Source: Cylicocyclus nassatus (lineage: Eukaryota > Nematoda > Chromadorea > Rhabditida > Strongylidae). Taken from it: DNA of 64,000 nucleotides. The notes beneath the pieces were generated by a model. That model did not search any database, was not told the origin of the DNA, and saw nothing but the letters and a program-made list of their open reading frames with translations. Location: assembly GCA_958299035.1 (NCBI GenBank), contig CATQJL010000112.1, forward strand, positions 80,618,636-80,682,635. The letters run 5' to 3'. Position 1 is the stretch's first letter, and each line of letters begins with the position of its first letter. The translations under genes were made by a program, and so were the position numbers. Below are positions 1 through 12,829 of the stretch, in pieces.

Positions 1-730
1 AGATGCTTGCGTGCATCTCAGCCGCTAATAATGCAATTTCCCCTCACTTGTTTATGTCACTTAACATTCGCTGTGACATATTGCATTTCACACAATATAC
101 TTCTTGTTATTCGCATTCGAAGAAATATCTCCTATCTAATATCTGGACTTCTTGAATTTCCTCTCTCTCTAGAGTCTCAATTAACTTGCGCTAGCAAAAA
201 ATTCACTCATTCTGTTGCATGCTTATTACAAGCTGAATTCATTATTTCGCATTCGAAGGAAAAATATTTCCTGCAATTTCAGCTTGCGGAGTTTGCCGGA
301 TCTGTGCTAATAATTGGCGAGTTCGTTTCCCAAATGAACAAACATCAGTATGACTACATTCTCCCTAATTATTGAAATTCAGAACATTCATTGATTTTTT
401 TTCGTTTCAATGGCGGTGCCTCGCGTAGAATGTGTAAAAAATGAATTTTCGTCTCCGTTTTCAGATCAATTATTCAAATTTCATTTGTATAGGTGCTGCT
501 GTAAAGAAAAGCCATACCGCTCTATTCATCTTTGCTTCCGACAATCTCATTATGATGTGCATGAATTGCACATAGCACGCGACACAACTCATTCTCATAT
601 CCTCTACCTACTTTTAGCGCTTTAGGAATGCCACCACCCCTTGTCTAACCATTTATCGCTGATTTCATCGGAACTCAAAAGAGTCGACTTCTAGGAAATG
701 TTCTGTTTGTTCTGCTCCTTTTGATCACTT
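1..730. other. No gene recognised
   Basis: AT-rich sequence with two short open frames (positions 7-375 and 410-625). Neither has a recognisable motif or good splice-site context, so they are not called as genes. No repeat was seen. Confidence 0.5.
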
Positions 731-731
731 A

Positions 732-1038
732 TTCAGACAATTCACTGGAACTTCTACAGGACAAGCGAAATTTGCAGCGATTCCGCAGGATTTTGTTTAT
801 TATTGGAAGCGTTGAAAATGGGAACTTTCGCAGGATTTTCACGTCAAACTGGTTGAAAAGAAGAACTTCAGCAGGACTTTTTACAAAGCGCTGTGGAACT
901 TCCGAAAAACGCCAGCGTATCCGCAGCACTTTGACATGGCGCCTTGAGAACTTCCGCAGCACGTCTACAGAGCTTTCGCAGGTGAGCCAGCGGAACTTTT
1001 CCGAACGTTCTGCGGAAGTTTCGGTCAGTTGTCTGACT
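732..1038. mobile_element. Small TIR element with GGAACTTCCGCAG repeats
   Basis: The ends are inverted copies of TCAGACAA followed by a GGAACTTC-type motif: left TTCAGACAATTCACTGGAAC, right GTTTCGGTCAGTTGTCTGA. Variants of GGAACTTCCGCAG recur inside in both orientations, so the element is a cluster of short inverted repeats without coding capacity. A shorter relative lies at 57040-57188. No transposase was seen, and the element class is not assigned. Confidence 0.55.
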
Positions 1039-1086
1039 AACGCTTAATGGAATGAATACGACTACGCTTAATGGAATGAATACGAC
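1039..1086 (+). repeat. 24-bp direct duplication
   Basis: Two adjacent copies of a 24-bp unit (CGCTTAATGGAATGAATACG followed by ACTA/ACTC) sit directly after the TIR element. This is a simple tandem duplication. Confidence 0.8.
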
Positions 1087-1089
1087 TCT

Positions 1090-2380
1090 ACAAGCTCTTG
1101 TAAAACTCTATTCAGCTTTTTTCTCCTTTTTTATGCCTACAAGTTCGTGTGATTAATATTGAAAATAATTTAATTTGAAATCAAATGTGATGCAAAAATT
1201 ACTAATTTCAACTTTTCACTTGAAGTAAGTCTCAAAACATGCTCTTCCTAAGGGAATGAACAGAACGAAGTGAAAACGTAACACATGTAATTTTCTCTTT
1301 TATTATAAAGCTACATTTTGCGGTAGTCCAGAAATCTTACGAGTGTAGTGGGATTTCAGTCATACTCATTATATCAATTTCTGGTAGTTTTTTTTGCAAT
1401 TGTGCTTTATCAAAAACCTCTAACCTATGACCGCATAAGAGACCAACTTTTGACGTAGCTTTCTCAATGAAAAATGAATCATAGGTTAAACGAGAACTTC
1501 ACATTCGATGAAAAGAACAGAATTTGAATCAATACTTTACTTAATAAGTTCCCTTGAAGCTCAGTCATAAATGTGGTGATGCGAATGCAAGAAAAAACTC
1601 CAAGCGCATTTAGAACCTTTTTTAAATTTTTTCTAATGTGATTTCTCAACCCCACTAGAAGAATCCGCTTTCCTGAAAGGAGATTTCCAATGCCTTTCAT
1701 ACCGGAAATTTCCAATTTCTTTCTCCCAATCTCTGCATCTCATGTTACATTGCTCTGCAAGCTTTACGAGCCTCTATGGTTGGCTGGGATTTCTAATGAT
1801 CTCTTCATGTCAACACACAGCAGAAATGAGCTTGTTCAGGTGCCTGCTGTAGTGTGGGACTGCTTTTTACGATTTCGTAGATATATAGTATTAGCGGAAA
1901 TCATGAAAAGAGGAGAAATCTGAAAAATCACTGCTGAGATTGCCTCGCTAATGAATATACGTAAAGTGAGTAAGTCGTTCTGCAATTCACCTTTGTTTCC
2001 GGCTATGGCATGCATCCGTATGCGAATCGAGTACATCGGATGCACGCATTAGGACTTATTGATGAAAGTTTGAATGTAGTCCTTCAATGAAAAAGACATA
2101 GAAGCACGCGTGGGAAGACTTTTTGAGTTATAGAGGCAATTTTGAATCCTAGTATGCTAGAACAGACCTTTCTGCTCTAAATATTTTGTTTTTCATTATA
2201 TCATCCCTTTCTTTCCGGGAAGCCCTGAAGTGTGGTAGACATTGTTTTGACAAGTACAAACTTGTTTCTGCTTCTCATTGCAAGTGTTGAAATACTCGAA
2301 ATCATGTAAAGCACAAGTTTTTGACTTGTTAGGCATACATATCCTGCATTTTGGGAAGAGAATGAATCTTATATGAGCTC
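1090..2380. other. No gene recognised
   Basis: AT-rich, with only short open frames on both strands. No domain, splice-linked exon chain or repeat was recognised. Confidence 0.45.
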
Positions 2381-2385
2381 AAAAT

Positions 2386-2730
2386 GAGAAATAATAATAA
2401 AATAAACAACAAATGAATGTAAAATATTAATAATAATAAATAACGATAAATATTTTAATTTCACGCGTATAAAGCACACTTTTTCGAATTATTAGGGTAA
2501 TAATAAATAATAACAATTAATAACAAATAATAATAAATACTAGTAAATAACAATAAATAATAATAAATAGTTATAAATAATAGTAAATAATGATAAATAA
2601 TAATAAATAATGATAAATAATAATGAATAATGATAAATGATAATATTAATAAATCATAATAAATTATTACAATAGTAAAAAATAATAATATTTCACAACA
2701 TTAAGTAATAAATATAAGAAAATAAAAATA
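2386..2730 (+). repeat. Impure TAA/AATAA microsatellite
   Basis: About 340 bases of degenerate (AATAAT/AATAAA)n on the plus strand, interrupted near 2460 by about 40 bases of other sequence. Low-complexity expansion with no coding potential. Confidence 0.85.
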
Positions 2731-3431
2731 ATCAACAGATAACTCTTGGTATGACATTTTGGTGAGACATTTGGCATTTTTTAGAAATTCTGCTCTACTC
2801 ATAGGTGAAGAACTTTTTTGTACGATCATTTTGTCAATCTAGAATAAGAATTGTGTTATTAGCTCAGACAATATTGGACTGCGAAGTATTTTTTGATAAA
2901 AAAAGGTTGAATATGAAAACGTTTGAATGATTTGTACTCCTTCAGCTCAGCCCGATAGCCTTCTGAAAAGCCATTTTTGGAGCGAATTTGGACTATTTTC
3001 AAACCACATATAGAGTTTTGTGACGTAATTTCCCAATATTATGCTTCCCTCTTCACATCATTCATAGTGCAAATGCATTTGGCACCCTGCCAATGGTCTG
3101 AAAATCAGATATAATGCACTTGTACCCTCTAAGGGTGTCTCGTCTTTCTCATACGTATGCTTTTTCTTTATGAAAGTTCCCACCCTTGCTGAATTATGCA
3201 GAATTTTCTGGCATTCTCGGCATTCTTTATGTGATGCCTGAATTTTCCGATGTGATTCATCGGTGTGTTTCGAATTCGCTCTTCAACAAATTTCGATGTA
3301 TTCTCAGCCTTCGAAATTTGATAATCACGTACTTATGTGTTTTCGTGATCAGTACATGTTTGTAATTTGAGAATCTTCGAGAATTTGCGTTTAGCGAACG
3401 ATTCCTATAAAATCAACAGAGATAATATATC

Positions 3432-3611
3432 ATTTGATTCAACTGGCTCAGCGGCTGGAAGGGGGGGGGGGGGGCTTCGTGATCTAATTAATGCCAGGTA
3501 GTAGCCAGAGAGCACGCGCACGGGAGAGACGCAGACTGCGTAGCGGGCGCAGAGGGCTTAATTAGGTCACAAAGCCCCGCCTTTCAGCCGCCAACCCAGT
3601 TGAATCGAAGG
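3432..3611. mobile_element. Hairpin MITE family H, copy 1
   Basis: Starts TTTGATTCAACTGGCTCAGC and ends in the reverse complement, CCAACCCAGTTGAATCGAAGG. The centre carries GGGAGAGACGCAGACTGCGT and two CTAATTA(A)-type motifs in inverted arrangement. This is one of seven copies in the window (others at about 10382, 34433, 45192, 46548, 54322 and 57645). A run of 16 G interrupts the left arm. No coding capacity. Confidence 0.8.
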
Positions 3612-6190
3612 TTATGGCTGGAATGACCCCCAAGTTTCGGCACATCTTCTGTCCTATGGTGTGTTCTCGATTAATGTCAATTCATGCTTTCCTTTTCGTT
3701 CTGTACTCTCAAAATAAGAAAAAAACTATCTTATGTTTTATCCATTATGTTCGCTTGCCTACATTTCCAACCAAACCATGCCCGATGGCAGGACCCTTTT
3801 ATCCTTACTTCGTGCTTTTTAACCTCTCTTTCGTCTCCCTCTTATCACGTACTCGAGCAGCAGTCATTTGGAGAATAATTTGCAAAAATTTGACATTCAT
3901 ATCCCAGAAAATCCATTCAGTCGATTGCTCTTGACGTCACGCGCTTCTGGAGAATTACATTTACTCGCTTGTAGATTTAGAAGTCTGTGAATGGCTCTAG
4001 CTTATTTTTTGGACAAAAGGCAAGTTCTTTTTATTTTGTGAGAATGGGCAAAAACTTTGTGTCTTCTTATCCATACTTAATTTTTTTCGCTCTGGAGCAA
4101 AAAATTTCGACCATTGACATATACAAACTATTTACTTTGCACAAGTTTGTAACTCTTGTAAGTAACTGAATCCTGCTTTTCACTTTTAGAGCTCCCCCTC
4201 CTCCTTCCTCCCCCCCCCCCCCCCCCCTCAATCCACTGATGGTTTCAGTATAGCCGCTTTGACCTACTTATTTAAACTCCTGGTATTTGAGCATTCTGAA
4301 CAAAAACACTTCATTACAGTCTCTTATTCAATTAAGTTTCTCCCTGGTTAGATGACATTTCTCTTCTTGCTAACGCATCGCATAATTTCATCATTCATTT
4401 GAAAGTTAGTGTTAATCACTATAGAAACGTATAAGGGAGTGCTGCAGCGGAGCATTTTTCCCTCTCAGCGTTTCCTTTTCAAAATGAGCAGAAGCTAATT
4501 GGAGCGAAAGAGGAAGGAGGGAGAAGCATTGATGACGTTGAGGTATGGCCTTCGAGGCTTTTTTGACGTTTAACATCGCTTAGACTAGGAGCGCAGCTGA
4601 AATTATTGGCTAGCTCCCCTACTCTTTCGAAAAATCGAAGCACATAATTTGTTGTGCTCATTCAGCACACTCATACGACTCATCTGGGAGTGATTCCAAG
4701 GTAATCCATCCGATGTCAATGCTAATTTATTTATTTTATGGAAATCTATCTCATTCTGGTTCACCTTCATATCTTATACGCTTTCTCTAGTACTATTTAT
4801 CTCTTTTTTTCCTCTGTGTAAAAAATAAACGGAAAATTTTATTATAAGGTTTAATATTGAATAAAAAAATTTTTCACAAAAATTGAAGTCGAATTACACA
4901 CATTCTTTTCGCTATCGTGACATTTTTTTTTTGAATAAAGGAATAACGCCTTTCTGGAAAAACCTTCGAGATGACGAACTGTAGCTGTCTTGGGTGACGG
5001 AGAGCCAAATTTTTCAAGATTGACTTGATTTTTTGAAGATTATCAAACAATTCCAGTTATCACGATCAAAAACAAGCATGCATTTTTGTAACTAGTTTGG
5101 CTATCATGCACCCACTTTCAAAAAGGTTGGTGACCCGTTCATGAGAGAAAGAGCGGGGGGGGGGGGGGGAAGGGTGCAGAATTGAGTTTAGCCCTTCGTC
5201 ATATTGTATGTGAACAATATTAATATATCACTTCAAGTCAAATCTCTCTCGTAAAGGGTTCACTCTGTTTTTCCCCCTCTCATTTCTCCTCTTTTTCTTA
5301 CGAAAACATCCTTGTCTGTCCATCCTATTCGTGAATATCCACCAATCACTCATCTTCGTATAAGAATTTTGAAAATGGTGAAACTAAGCCCTTTTCGCAT
5401 CTTCAACAATTTTACTCATATTTCAACTCTTATCGAGGAAAAAGTCCCTAAAATCGCTAGCCCCAGTGCACTTTCTCCGCAAAAAAATTAGCTTCTTTCC
5501 CTTCTATTCGCTTCCCTTTCCTTGAGCTAGATTTTCCGTAATTGTCGTTGCAACAGTGTAGGGATGATAAGTTATTCCTACGTCTTCCTACGTAAAATGA
5601 ATTTGTATCGTTGATTAACGCGAGTGCTTCATCAGATTCTATGTTGGCGTAAAGTGACAATCTGAATTTTTATATCTACCATTGCTTTTTTATTGCGAGC
5701 AAATATTCCTCGTGTATCAAATGAAAACGTCTGATTTTTCCCGAAGATTTTCCAAATAATTCTATATTTTGAAGTAGTTGCCTGTAGAGTTTTACTCTAT
5801 AAACCTTTGGAAAAAAATTTCAAACTAAACTACAAGATCTTAGATAATTTTCTTATTTTCCAATGTTGATTCACTACTATAACAATATCGAGCATTCCTT
5901 CTCGCTTGCTCTCCTTCCCTCCCCCCCCCCCCAATGCCACCCACTTCCAAAGAGCGAGAAAAATAAAATGATGGGCTTTGCTGTTGTTTTTTGAGTCGCA
6001 GAGGGATTTGCAAAATCGTGAAATCAAGTCCATAGGGAAATTTATGCTTCTTGCTGCATGATATTGGAGATGGTGAAGAGGATTTGAAGAAGGATAAATT
6101 GCACAAAAAATGGATTGAAATTCGACCCATTTAAACTTTCTATTTTGAAAACAATCAACTTCTGCTTCAACTGTGGTGAATATCCTTACA
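3612..6190. other. No gene recognised; homopolymer tracts
   Basis: Only short, unconvincing open frames. It contains long single-base runs: C near 4210-4227, G near 5156-5169 and C near 5925-5932. No exon chain was found. Confidence 0.45.
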
Positions 6191-6196
6191 AGGGAT

Positions 6197-6643
6197 GCAT
6201 TTTTAGTCGAAGTGGCCTTTTTAGATGTACACCTTACTGAAGGGCATAAAATGCTAATTCCGAATTCGCCTTCCTTTTCTGCAGAACATTTATGGACAAG
6301 GAGTTATGCTTATTGGAGCAAAGAATTGATTATGCAAGTAGGACAAAAATAGCCGTAATACTTTTTGTAGTTCTTCAATGGAGCAGTGATAAGCGTCAGA
6401 GCTGTATTATTAATACTCTAAAGTAAAAAAAATATATCACACTTGGTTGCATTATTTAAGGGCTAATAAGGTTTCAGCAACTTATTTTATCAAAATGCGC
6501 ATTCAATTTTTGGCTCCAAAAACGCTCATGACTTCTCGTCCATAGATGTTCCGCAGGTATGGAAAGCAAATCTGGAATCAGCGTTTTTTGCCCTTTGATA
6601 TGGTATAAATCTCATTTGAAGAAGCCACTTCGACTAAACATGC
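6197..6643. mobile_element. TIR element with GTCGAAGTGGC ends
   Basis: Left arm GCATTTTTAGTCGAAGTGGC pairs with right arm GCCACTTCGACTAAACATGC. The arms stay complementary for over 100 bases, including matching GAACAT-TATGGACAAGGAGT-type segments. The GGCCACTTCGAC end also occurs inside the element at 12830-13722. Non-autonomous, with no transposase frame. Confidence 0.65.
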
Positions 6644-6899
6644 TTTCCTTATTAAAGTGAACAATATGAAAAAAGTTCTACTTCTCGTCCCCTTTGAACG
6701 GAATTTTAAGATGGACTCATCATTAAGGAGAGAGGGTCCAAATTAATTTATAATAGATTTTTCTAGAAGTAGCTCAAAACTCATTTCTGTGTGCCATGGT
6801 CGTCCAATAATCTTTGTTTGACAAATGATTTTTTGTGTTGCAAAATAAGAATGGCTTCTGCGGTTTACTATCTTAATATTTGAACTGAGATAGTTACAG

Positions 6900-6955
6900 T
6901 TATATATAGTTGATTGTGTGGCTTCATATATACTTGATTGTGTAGCTTCTATCTG
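6900..6955 (+). repeat. Short imperfect tandem duplication
   Basis: TATATA-TTGATTGTGT-GCTTC occurs twice in tandem with a few changes (around 6902 and 6928). Simple repeat. Confidence 0.6.
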
Positions 6956-6984
6956 ACGTTTATAATCGTAGATATTATTAACTA

Positions 6985-7462
6985 ATTTATCGACAGTATT
7001 TCTTCCATATTATGAATAAGTATTGGATGCTCCCTACTTCTATAGGGGAACATTTGGTAAATATTTGTGACACTTTCAATGGAATACTTGTATTAATACC
7101 GAGAAAGCGCAAGATCAGCCAACAGTTGGCTAAAGTTTGAGTAACTAAACTTTTTGTTTTAAATAAATGCTGAAGCGACATAAACAACCTTCTAGTATAT
7201 AACCTATCAAATATAGTAGATCTGCTAAGGTGTAAGATCTGGTTTTTGTATCAAATTGTGTTATGTCGTGATAAATATCCTTGTTTATAATGTGCCTTTC
7301 ATTTACATTCTTGGAACTTGGTTGTAGAAGTCCTTTCATATTGAATCTTATAATTTCATGTGGTAGTTTTGTAAACATCTTTGTGAAATCAGCTGAGAAA
7401 ATTTTCATACTCTTCATGTAGATATTTGCTAGATTTTCGCTGATGTTAATGTTATCCATCAA
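6985..7462 (-). pseudogene. Possible reverse-transcriptase fragment
   Basis: A 105-codon minus-strand frame (7145-7462), followed after a frame change by another to about 6987, contains FSADFTKMFTKLPHE. This resembles the first catalytic-Asp motif (motif A) of reverse transcriptases of the Penelope-like/telomerase type, where an aspartate lies in a DF.x.[MY][FY]T..PH context. No YxDD motif or endonuclease domain was seen and the frame is broken, so at best this is a decayed fragment. The assignment rests on one motif and is tentative. It lies just left of a mariner-like MITE. Confidence 0.3.
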
Positions 7463-7499
7463 AACTATGATTTTTATTTTTTATGGTTTGCAAATATTA

Positions 7500-8374
7500 G
7501 GTTGTCCCAAAAGTTTTGTCGGTTTCTTTCATCGCTTACTAAAACCCACAGAACACCAATCCATGGACGATCTAGGTATCATTTGATTCATATTTTTACC
7601 CTCTTTCTTCCAGCTGTATTTGCTCTTTGATCTACTCTGTCTTTGCGATGTTATCGTCACGGCTTTTCGAGCAGCTTTACACTATTGTCAAATCCTTCCT
7701 GAATTTTGAAAATTTTTATTTTGCTATTTTTAAGAAGCGCTGGTGACACTTATGTAGGGCAAACCTTTGGCTACATCGTGTATATTTTGGATTGCACGGG
7801 GCGCGTTTATCAAAGTCGTAATAATGATTTATTTAAGAAAAACCAAGGCATTTTGCTTACGTTTAACACGTAAAAGTACCGAAAACTCCAAAAAGTGATT
7901 TTTCAAAGCAGATCAAACTTGGATAGGTTGCATAAATAATGTTTAATAACAAACAAGTACCAATACGCAAAAATTTTGAAAGCTTTCATGTTTTTGCTGC
8001 AGTTGCGTGTTTCATGACTTTGCCAAAAATCGAGACCTTGAAGAAATGATTTTTTAAAGCCAAAAACAGCAGATTAGAAGAATCTAAAAACATTGCTATG
8101 TAGTCCGAAAGTTGCTTTAACTGTTCCATACTTAAGCGTTTCCAAAACTTTGAAATGAAATTTGTGAAAATTAGCCGAACTTTGAGCAGATAAAAATGAC
8201 GGGTGAAAACTTTTGGCAATTATCAGAAAAAGAGTGCGGGATTATGGCTAGAAAATGAAACCCTAAGAAAGAGAAGGAAAAGCTGCATCGAATGCATGTT
8301 GAAACTCATTCAAGTCTTTATCATGCGTGGTTTTATAGCGATTTGAAAAAACCGACAAAACTTTCGGGACAACC
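7500..8374. mobile_element. TA-flanked mariner-like MITE (GGTTGTCCC ends)
   Basis: The element starts GGTTGTCCCAAAAGTTTTGT and ends in its inverse, ACAAAACTTTCGGGACAACC, with TA on both sides as expected of Tc1/mariner insertions. It is about 875 bp. Arms remain roughly complementary over more than 100 bases and no transposase frame is apparent. The best relative is at 50002-51003. Confidence 0.8.
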
Positions 8375-8375
8375 T

Positions 8376-10380
8376 AATATTTTTTGAAATGGTTTTTACA
8401 AATGTGAAAATTGTTTTTATTTCGAGCTAGTGGTTTGATACTGCTGTAGCATCAGCAGTTATAAAACTAAAGACAGGTGTTTTACGTAGTTTTGGAACTG
8501 CGTATATGAGAGGGATATTGTTGACTTTTCTATCTGTAATTTCTTACTTTCCCTAAAATTGGCAACGACTCAGAAGACGTTTCTGCATAGTAGCAGCGGT
8601 GGACTGGGGGAGGGAGGGGGGAGAGGGGAGGTAGAGAAAAGTAGGGGAGAGATTTCAGAAGTAGCCCGCATGGGTCAAAAAGTTGTGCGAGCGACTTTTC
8701 CATGAATATTCAAAACGTTCTAGAAAAATTTGAATAATTTCAATCATAGAAGTTTTCCTGACTGCCGCCAGTCTTTTTTTCAAATGTTTCGGGGTATAGG
8801 GCCGCAAATAGAAAGCATAAAGGCGTGACTAATTTCAGACTCCCCTTGAAAAATGTTTATCACCGTTTCAGTTTTGGCAAGATTAAGTGAAATTTCTGCG
8901 ATTCTGCATTAGTGAGCGCACTAGTTGGCACTTTTGGCAAATTACTGCTCGCGTTCCTATTGCAAATTCAGGCAACTGCGGAAGATTAAAAGCGTCCAAA
9001 TTTTACTTTGCGCCATATATTTTGACATTGGTTCATTGCTTAACGGCTATTTCAATAATTGAAAGCTCACAGGGCAGGCACATAGAGGTTCTGTTTGTTT
9101 TTTTTTCCTAAAAAAGCGTGCCCATTCCGCCCACCTCCTTCTAGCCGGAGATTACTATGCGTAACAATGCCATCAGTGCCCGGACACGCGCTACGAAGTC
9201 AATAACCAATCCCTAATTTTGCGGCTGTCGCCCCCAATGGCCTAGCATTCTGCTGAGCCATCAAACGATGCTTACTCTTTTTCTTTTATTCGTTTATGCT
9301 CGTATTTTTCTTTGGGAACCCTAAACCATGCAGGTCCTTCTAACAATGCATTTGATAGCGCGCATTGTTTGGCTAAATCTTCTATTACGAACAAGCCATG
9401 CTGTCAACATCTTAGCATGAATGTGATGAAAGGAATTGGTGTTTACATTGTAGACAGACTAGCAAACCTAGCTAAACAGTAGTATATTAGATATTTTTAA
9501 CCTGCAATGTTTAATGACGGAGATCATCGACAAAATATAATAGTAAACAGAAGAGGGCAGCGAATAGATAGATGCTTAGGAAGCTAGAGAATGAGAGGGT
9601 ATCCAAAATTATGGGTACTTGAGAGAAGCAAGAAGAACAATTGAGTTTAGCGAAAATTTGTACGAATGAACTAAAATTTTGATGTTAGAAACCTGGAAAC
9701 ATATTCAAACAAACGACAAACTGGATTTCTCTCGAATAAAATTTGTTTGCTTTTCTAATTCCCTTTCTAATTTGCAGTATGCATTTTTGGACAATCGCGA
9801 TCACTGAAGGGAAAAAAAGGATGGTTTGCAACTTTACACACTTTTTTTATTGCTGTTGACCGCGTGCTCATATATCCTTTTTCTATCAGTATTATCATGG
9901 AAAGCCTCACTCATAGAACTCATGTTGAACAACACATCTACAGAATGCCTAACATCAAATAGTGACTCATTTATCATGCGAAGTCGGCTATAACATAAAC
10001 ATAGCACAACTAGACTGGAAATTCTGTAGAATTACGGAAGAGCAACCAAACCATTCAGAATATATATTGACCTGTTAAAAAGTTTGGCTAAAATTCAAAA
10101 ATTGCAAATAAACATCTTAATGAGTACTAGACTTCAAAATTACATTTGTAATGCCGTCTGATCTGTTATCTATGATTGTCTATTAGTATAATCTGCTGCG
10201 CTAAAAGTCGCAGCGCTTTGTTGGATTTGTTTGTGTGCTTTGCTTTTTGCCAATAACGAGGCGGCGCAACGCTCAAGGACCATTGCTCTAAGTTTTTACC
10301 TTTCTTTCACTTCTTTTATGCCCCAGCTTTCATCAACTGCGATGGGGCAGATGTGGTTTATGTTCTTTGATTTGTTGACA
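8376..10380. other. No gene recognised; purine tract
   Basis: AT-rich spacer. A G/A-only tract lies near 8590-8655. The 74-codon frame at 8887-9111 has no recognisable feature. No exon chain was recognised. Confidence 0.45.
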
Positions 10381-10381
10381 C

Positions 10382-10516
10382 CCTTTGATTCAACTGGCTT
10401 GGCGGCTGGAAGGCGGGGCTTTGTGACCTAATTAAGGCTAGGTAATGATCAGAGAGCACGCGGCTGGAGAGATGCAGACTGCGTCGTGGGCGCGAGCGGC
10501 CTTAACTAGGCCGCCA
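10382..10516. mobile_element. Hairpin MITE family H, copy 2 (truncated)
   Basis: The left end (CCTTTGATTCAACTGGCTTG) and the middle (CAGAGAGCACGCG, GCGAGCGGCCTTAA) match the family. The right arm stops after the GGCCTTAACTAGG motif, so the last ~40 bases of the inverted repeat are missing or replaced. Confidence 0.75.
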
Positions 10517-12330
10517 ATGTCCACCAGTTTAAACACTAGACTTTATCACTCTTCTCTTCAGAATTAAAAATTCAAGACTGCGCCAAATTCAGTGCGGACA
10601 TGGGAACATTTGCAATTCTGAAGATACCATACCATTGAACCCTCTGTAGATGTAAAAAATTAAGCCCTTTAAGGTGTAAGAAAACAAAGTATGAGAGTAA
10701 ATTTTTCGTTTAGATTATCCCCTCTCAGTCCAAGATTGTCTTCAACATTTTCTGCTAGCTAAGCTGCTTAATCCATCTTACATCCTTCCGCAAATTTTTC
10801 TTCGTCATCTCCTCTGCCTAAGGCTTTATGAATAATCTGTATGTGTTGTGCTTCTGCTTGAATAAGCTAGGCTATGTATTTGCATGTTCTATACGGAAGG
10901 CATGTCCATCACCGCAAAGAACTCATGCATAATTGAGCTAAAACCTAACGAATTTTGCAGGACTCGTGCCTCAATTTGATAGGTTTGTAGGGGGGGGGGG
11001 GATTTATGGGAAATTGTGAGATTGTTATTGCTAAAAGCTTGCAAAGATATTTGGAAAGTTAAAAATCGATTGCTAGATTTCCAGCATTTCCTGAAAATGT
11101 TTTTTTATACCAAACAGTGCCTTTTCTTTGTTTACCATACTTAGCAAAAGAGGCAAGTAACAAGGTAAATGTCATAATTTTCAACTAAACTCTCATCCAG
11201 ACAAAGTGAATAAGTGTTATATTTGGAATTTCAGCCCAGCCTTTTCCTGGGCCAAGATGGTTTGTTGCGTTTCATTTATCGTTTTTGAAGTAAATACGGT
11301 TTAATTACCCAAGTTTGAGGTTTGTGGTCGAAGCCCCGCGTGGCAATTGATCTTTGTGGTAATCACAAGTGGTATTCGAAAATTATATTCCTTACTATGT
11401 CTATTCATAATTTACTACAAAGTTCATACTTAGCCGAGAAACTCAACCCCCAAACTCTTGATCATATCTACCCTAAGAAGCTGATTTCGCTAGGAGAAAT
11501 ACAGTTCAAGGGAGCTTAAGGGAGTTTCATAAGCTCATAGAGTGATTGATTAGCTAAAGCTTCCCATCTAATGTCCACATAATAAATCAGAGCGAGATTT
11601 GCTTTTCCTCGGCTTCTTAGCATTTAGAAGATTTTGAAGCACATAAAATTTCGCAGGCAACTTCTCAAAAAGCGTGATTTCTTCTTGCGCCACTGGTGTC
11701 CAAAAGACATCTTCTAAGTGGATTTTGAAGAAAATTTAAGTCGAAACTTGCTGTGGAACGAACTCAAATTATCCTTTTTATGACTTGCACTTTCAAGTGA
11801 AATCTGCTTTCACAGCGCTATTTCTTATGAAGTTTTCTGCAGAATCAAATTTTCATGCCTCCTTTCAGTTTTTCTTCTCGTCTGTGCTCATTCTCTGCTC
11901 TGGTATTGCCTACATTCATAAATAATGCAAAATATATGCTTGCGGAAACCTTTCATTGATGTAGAATTAATGCCATCCATTTCCGGGAAGAGGATCTGTT
12001 TGGTTCAGTGTTCGTTATTGCTATCGCTTTTCATAAGCTTATCCATTTTTCAACATTTCCGTTTAAAGAGTTTTGTCGCAGAAAATATCTGTTTTAAGAC
12101 CCTATTTTTCATTTTTTGCCGGAAACACTCAAGTAGCTAAGTTGCATAACTAGGTTTTTGGGACTGTTTTGAGGGGTCACCGAGTTGTATGCTAGCCAAT
12201 CCATCATTAATTTTGGTTTTCGAAGTTTATCTCTTCGACTTATGGGGCAGGTCGACCACTAAGTTTTTCAATTTTTTATATAACTTTTCTGATTTGCACT
12301 TTGGCGCAGTCATTCATTGGCGTTATATTA
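10517..12330. other. No gene recognised
   Basis: AT-rich, with short open frames on the plus strand (11322-11519 and 11925-12140) that lack motifs. A short inverted repeat (CCCAGCC..GGGC) is near 11235 and a run of 11 G near 10990. No exon was recognised. Confidence 0.45.
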
Positions 12331-12829
12331 GGTGGGTCCGAAAGTCCGTGCCGTTTTTTAGACCTTTCCTCAAATTCATTCAGAATAAAGTAGACAAACA
12401 TTCTAAGAAGGGTTCTATGCAGAATTTCTTTTTCTTTCTAGCAATAAGTCTCTGTTCCCATTGCTTTGATATTCGCTTGGAAAATTGTCAGAATCTCAAC
12501 TCGAGGTTTTTAACTACCCTGATTTTGCTATTTTTCTGAGCTTTTGTCTTGGCCTTTTGGAAATAGTCTAATAACTTAATTAGATAGAGTTAACAAAATG
12601 CAATGTAGCAAAATTTGTTGGCATCGATAGCTGGCTTAAAATTTTTGAGAATATTTCTCCAATGCTATCAATTTCCATATTTGGGCATCCCAATCCTCAT
12701 AGAACATCAAACAGCAAACAGCTATAATGTCATTCGATGCAGCCTGTTCTCCTCTTCTTGACAGATGTTTTTCCTTTCTGAATCTCAAGAGCCTCGAGAA
12801 GAGGATTGCTAGCTAGGATACTTCTATTA

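Noticed and set aside
7..375. 122-codon plus frame at the left edge
   Set aside because: Biased, hydrophobic, AT-driven composition with no motif or splice context.
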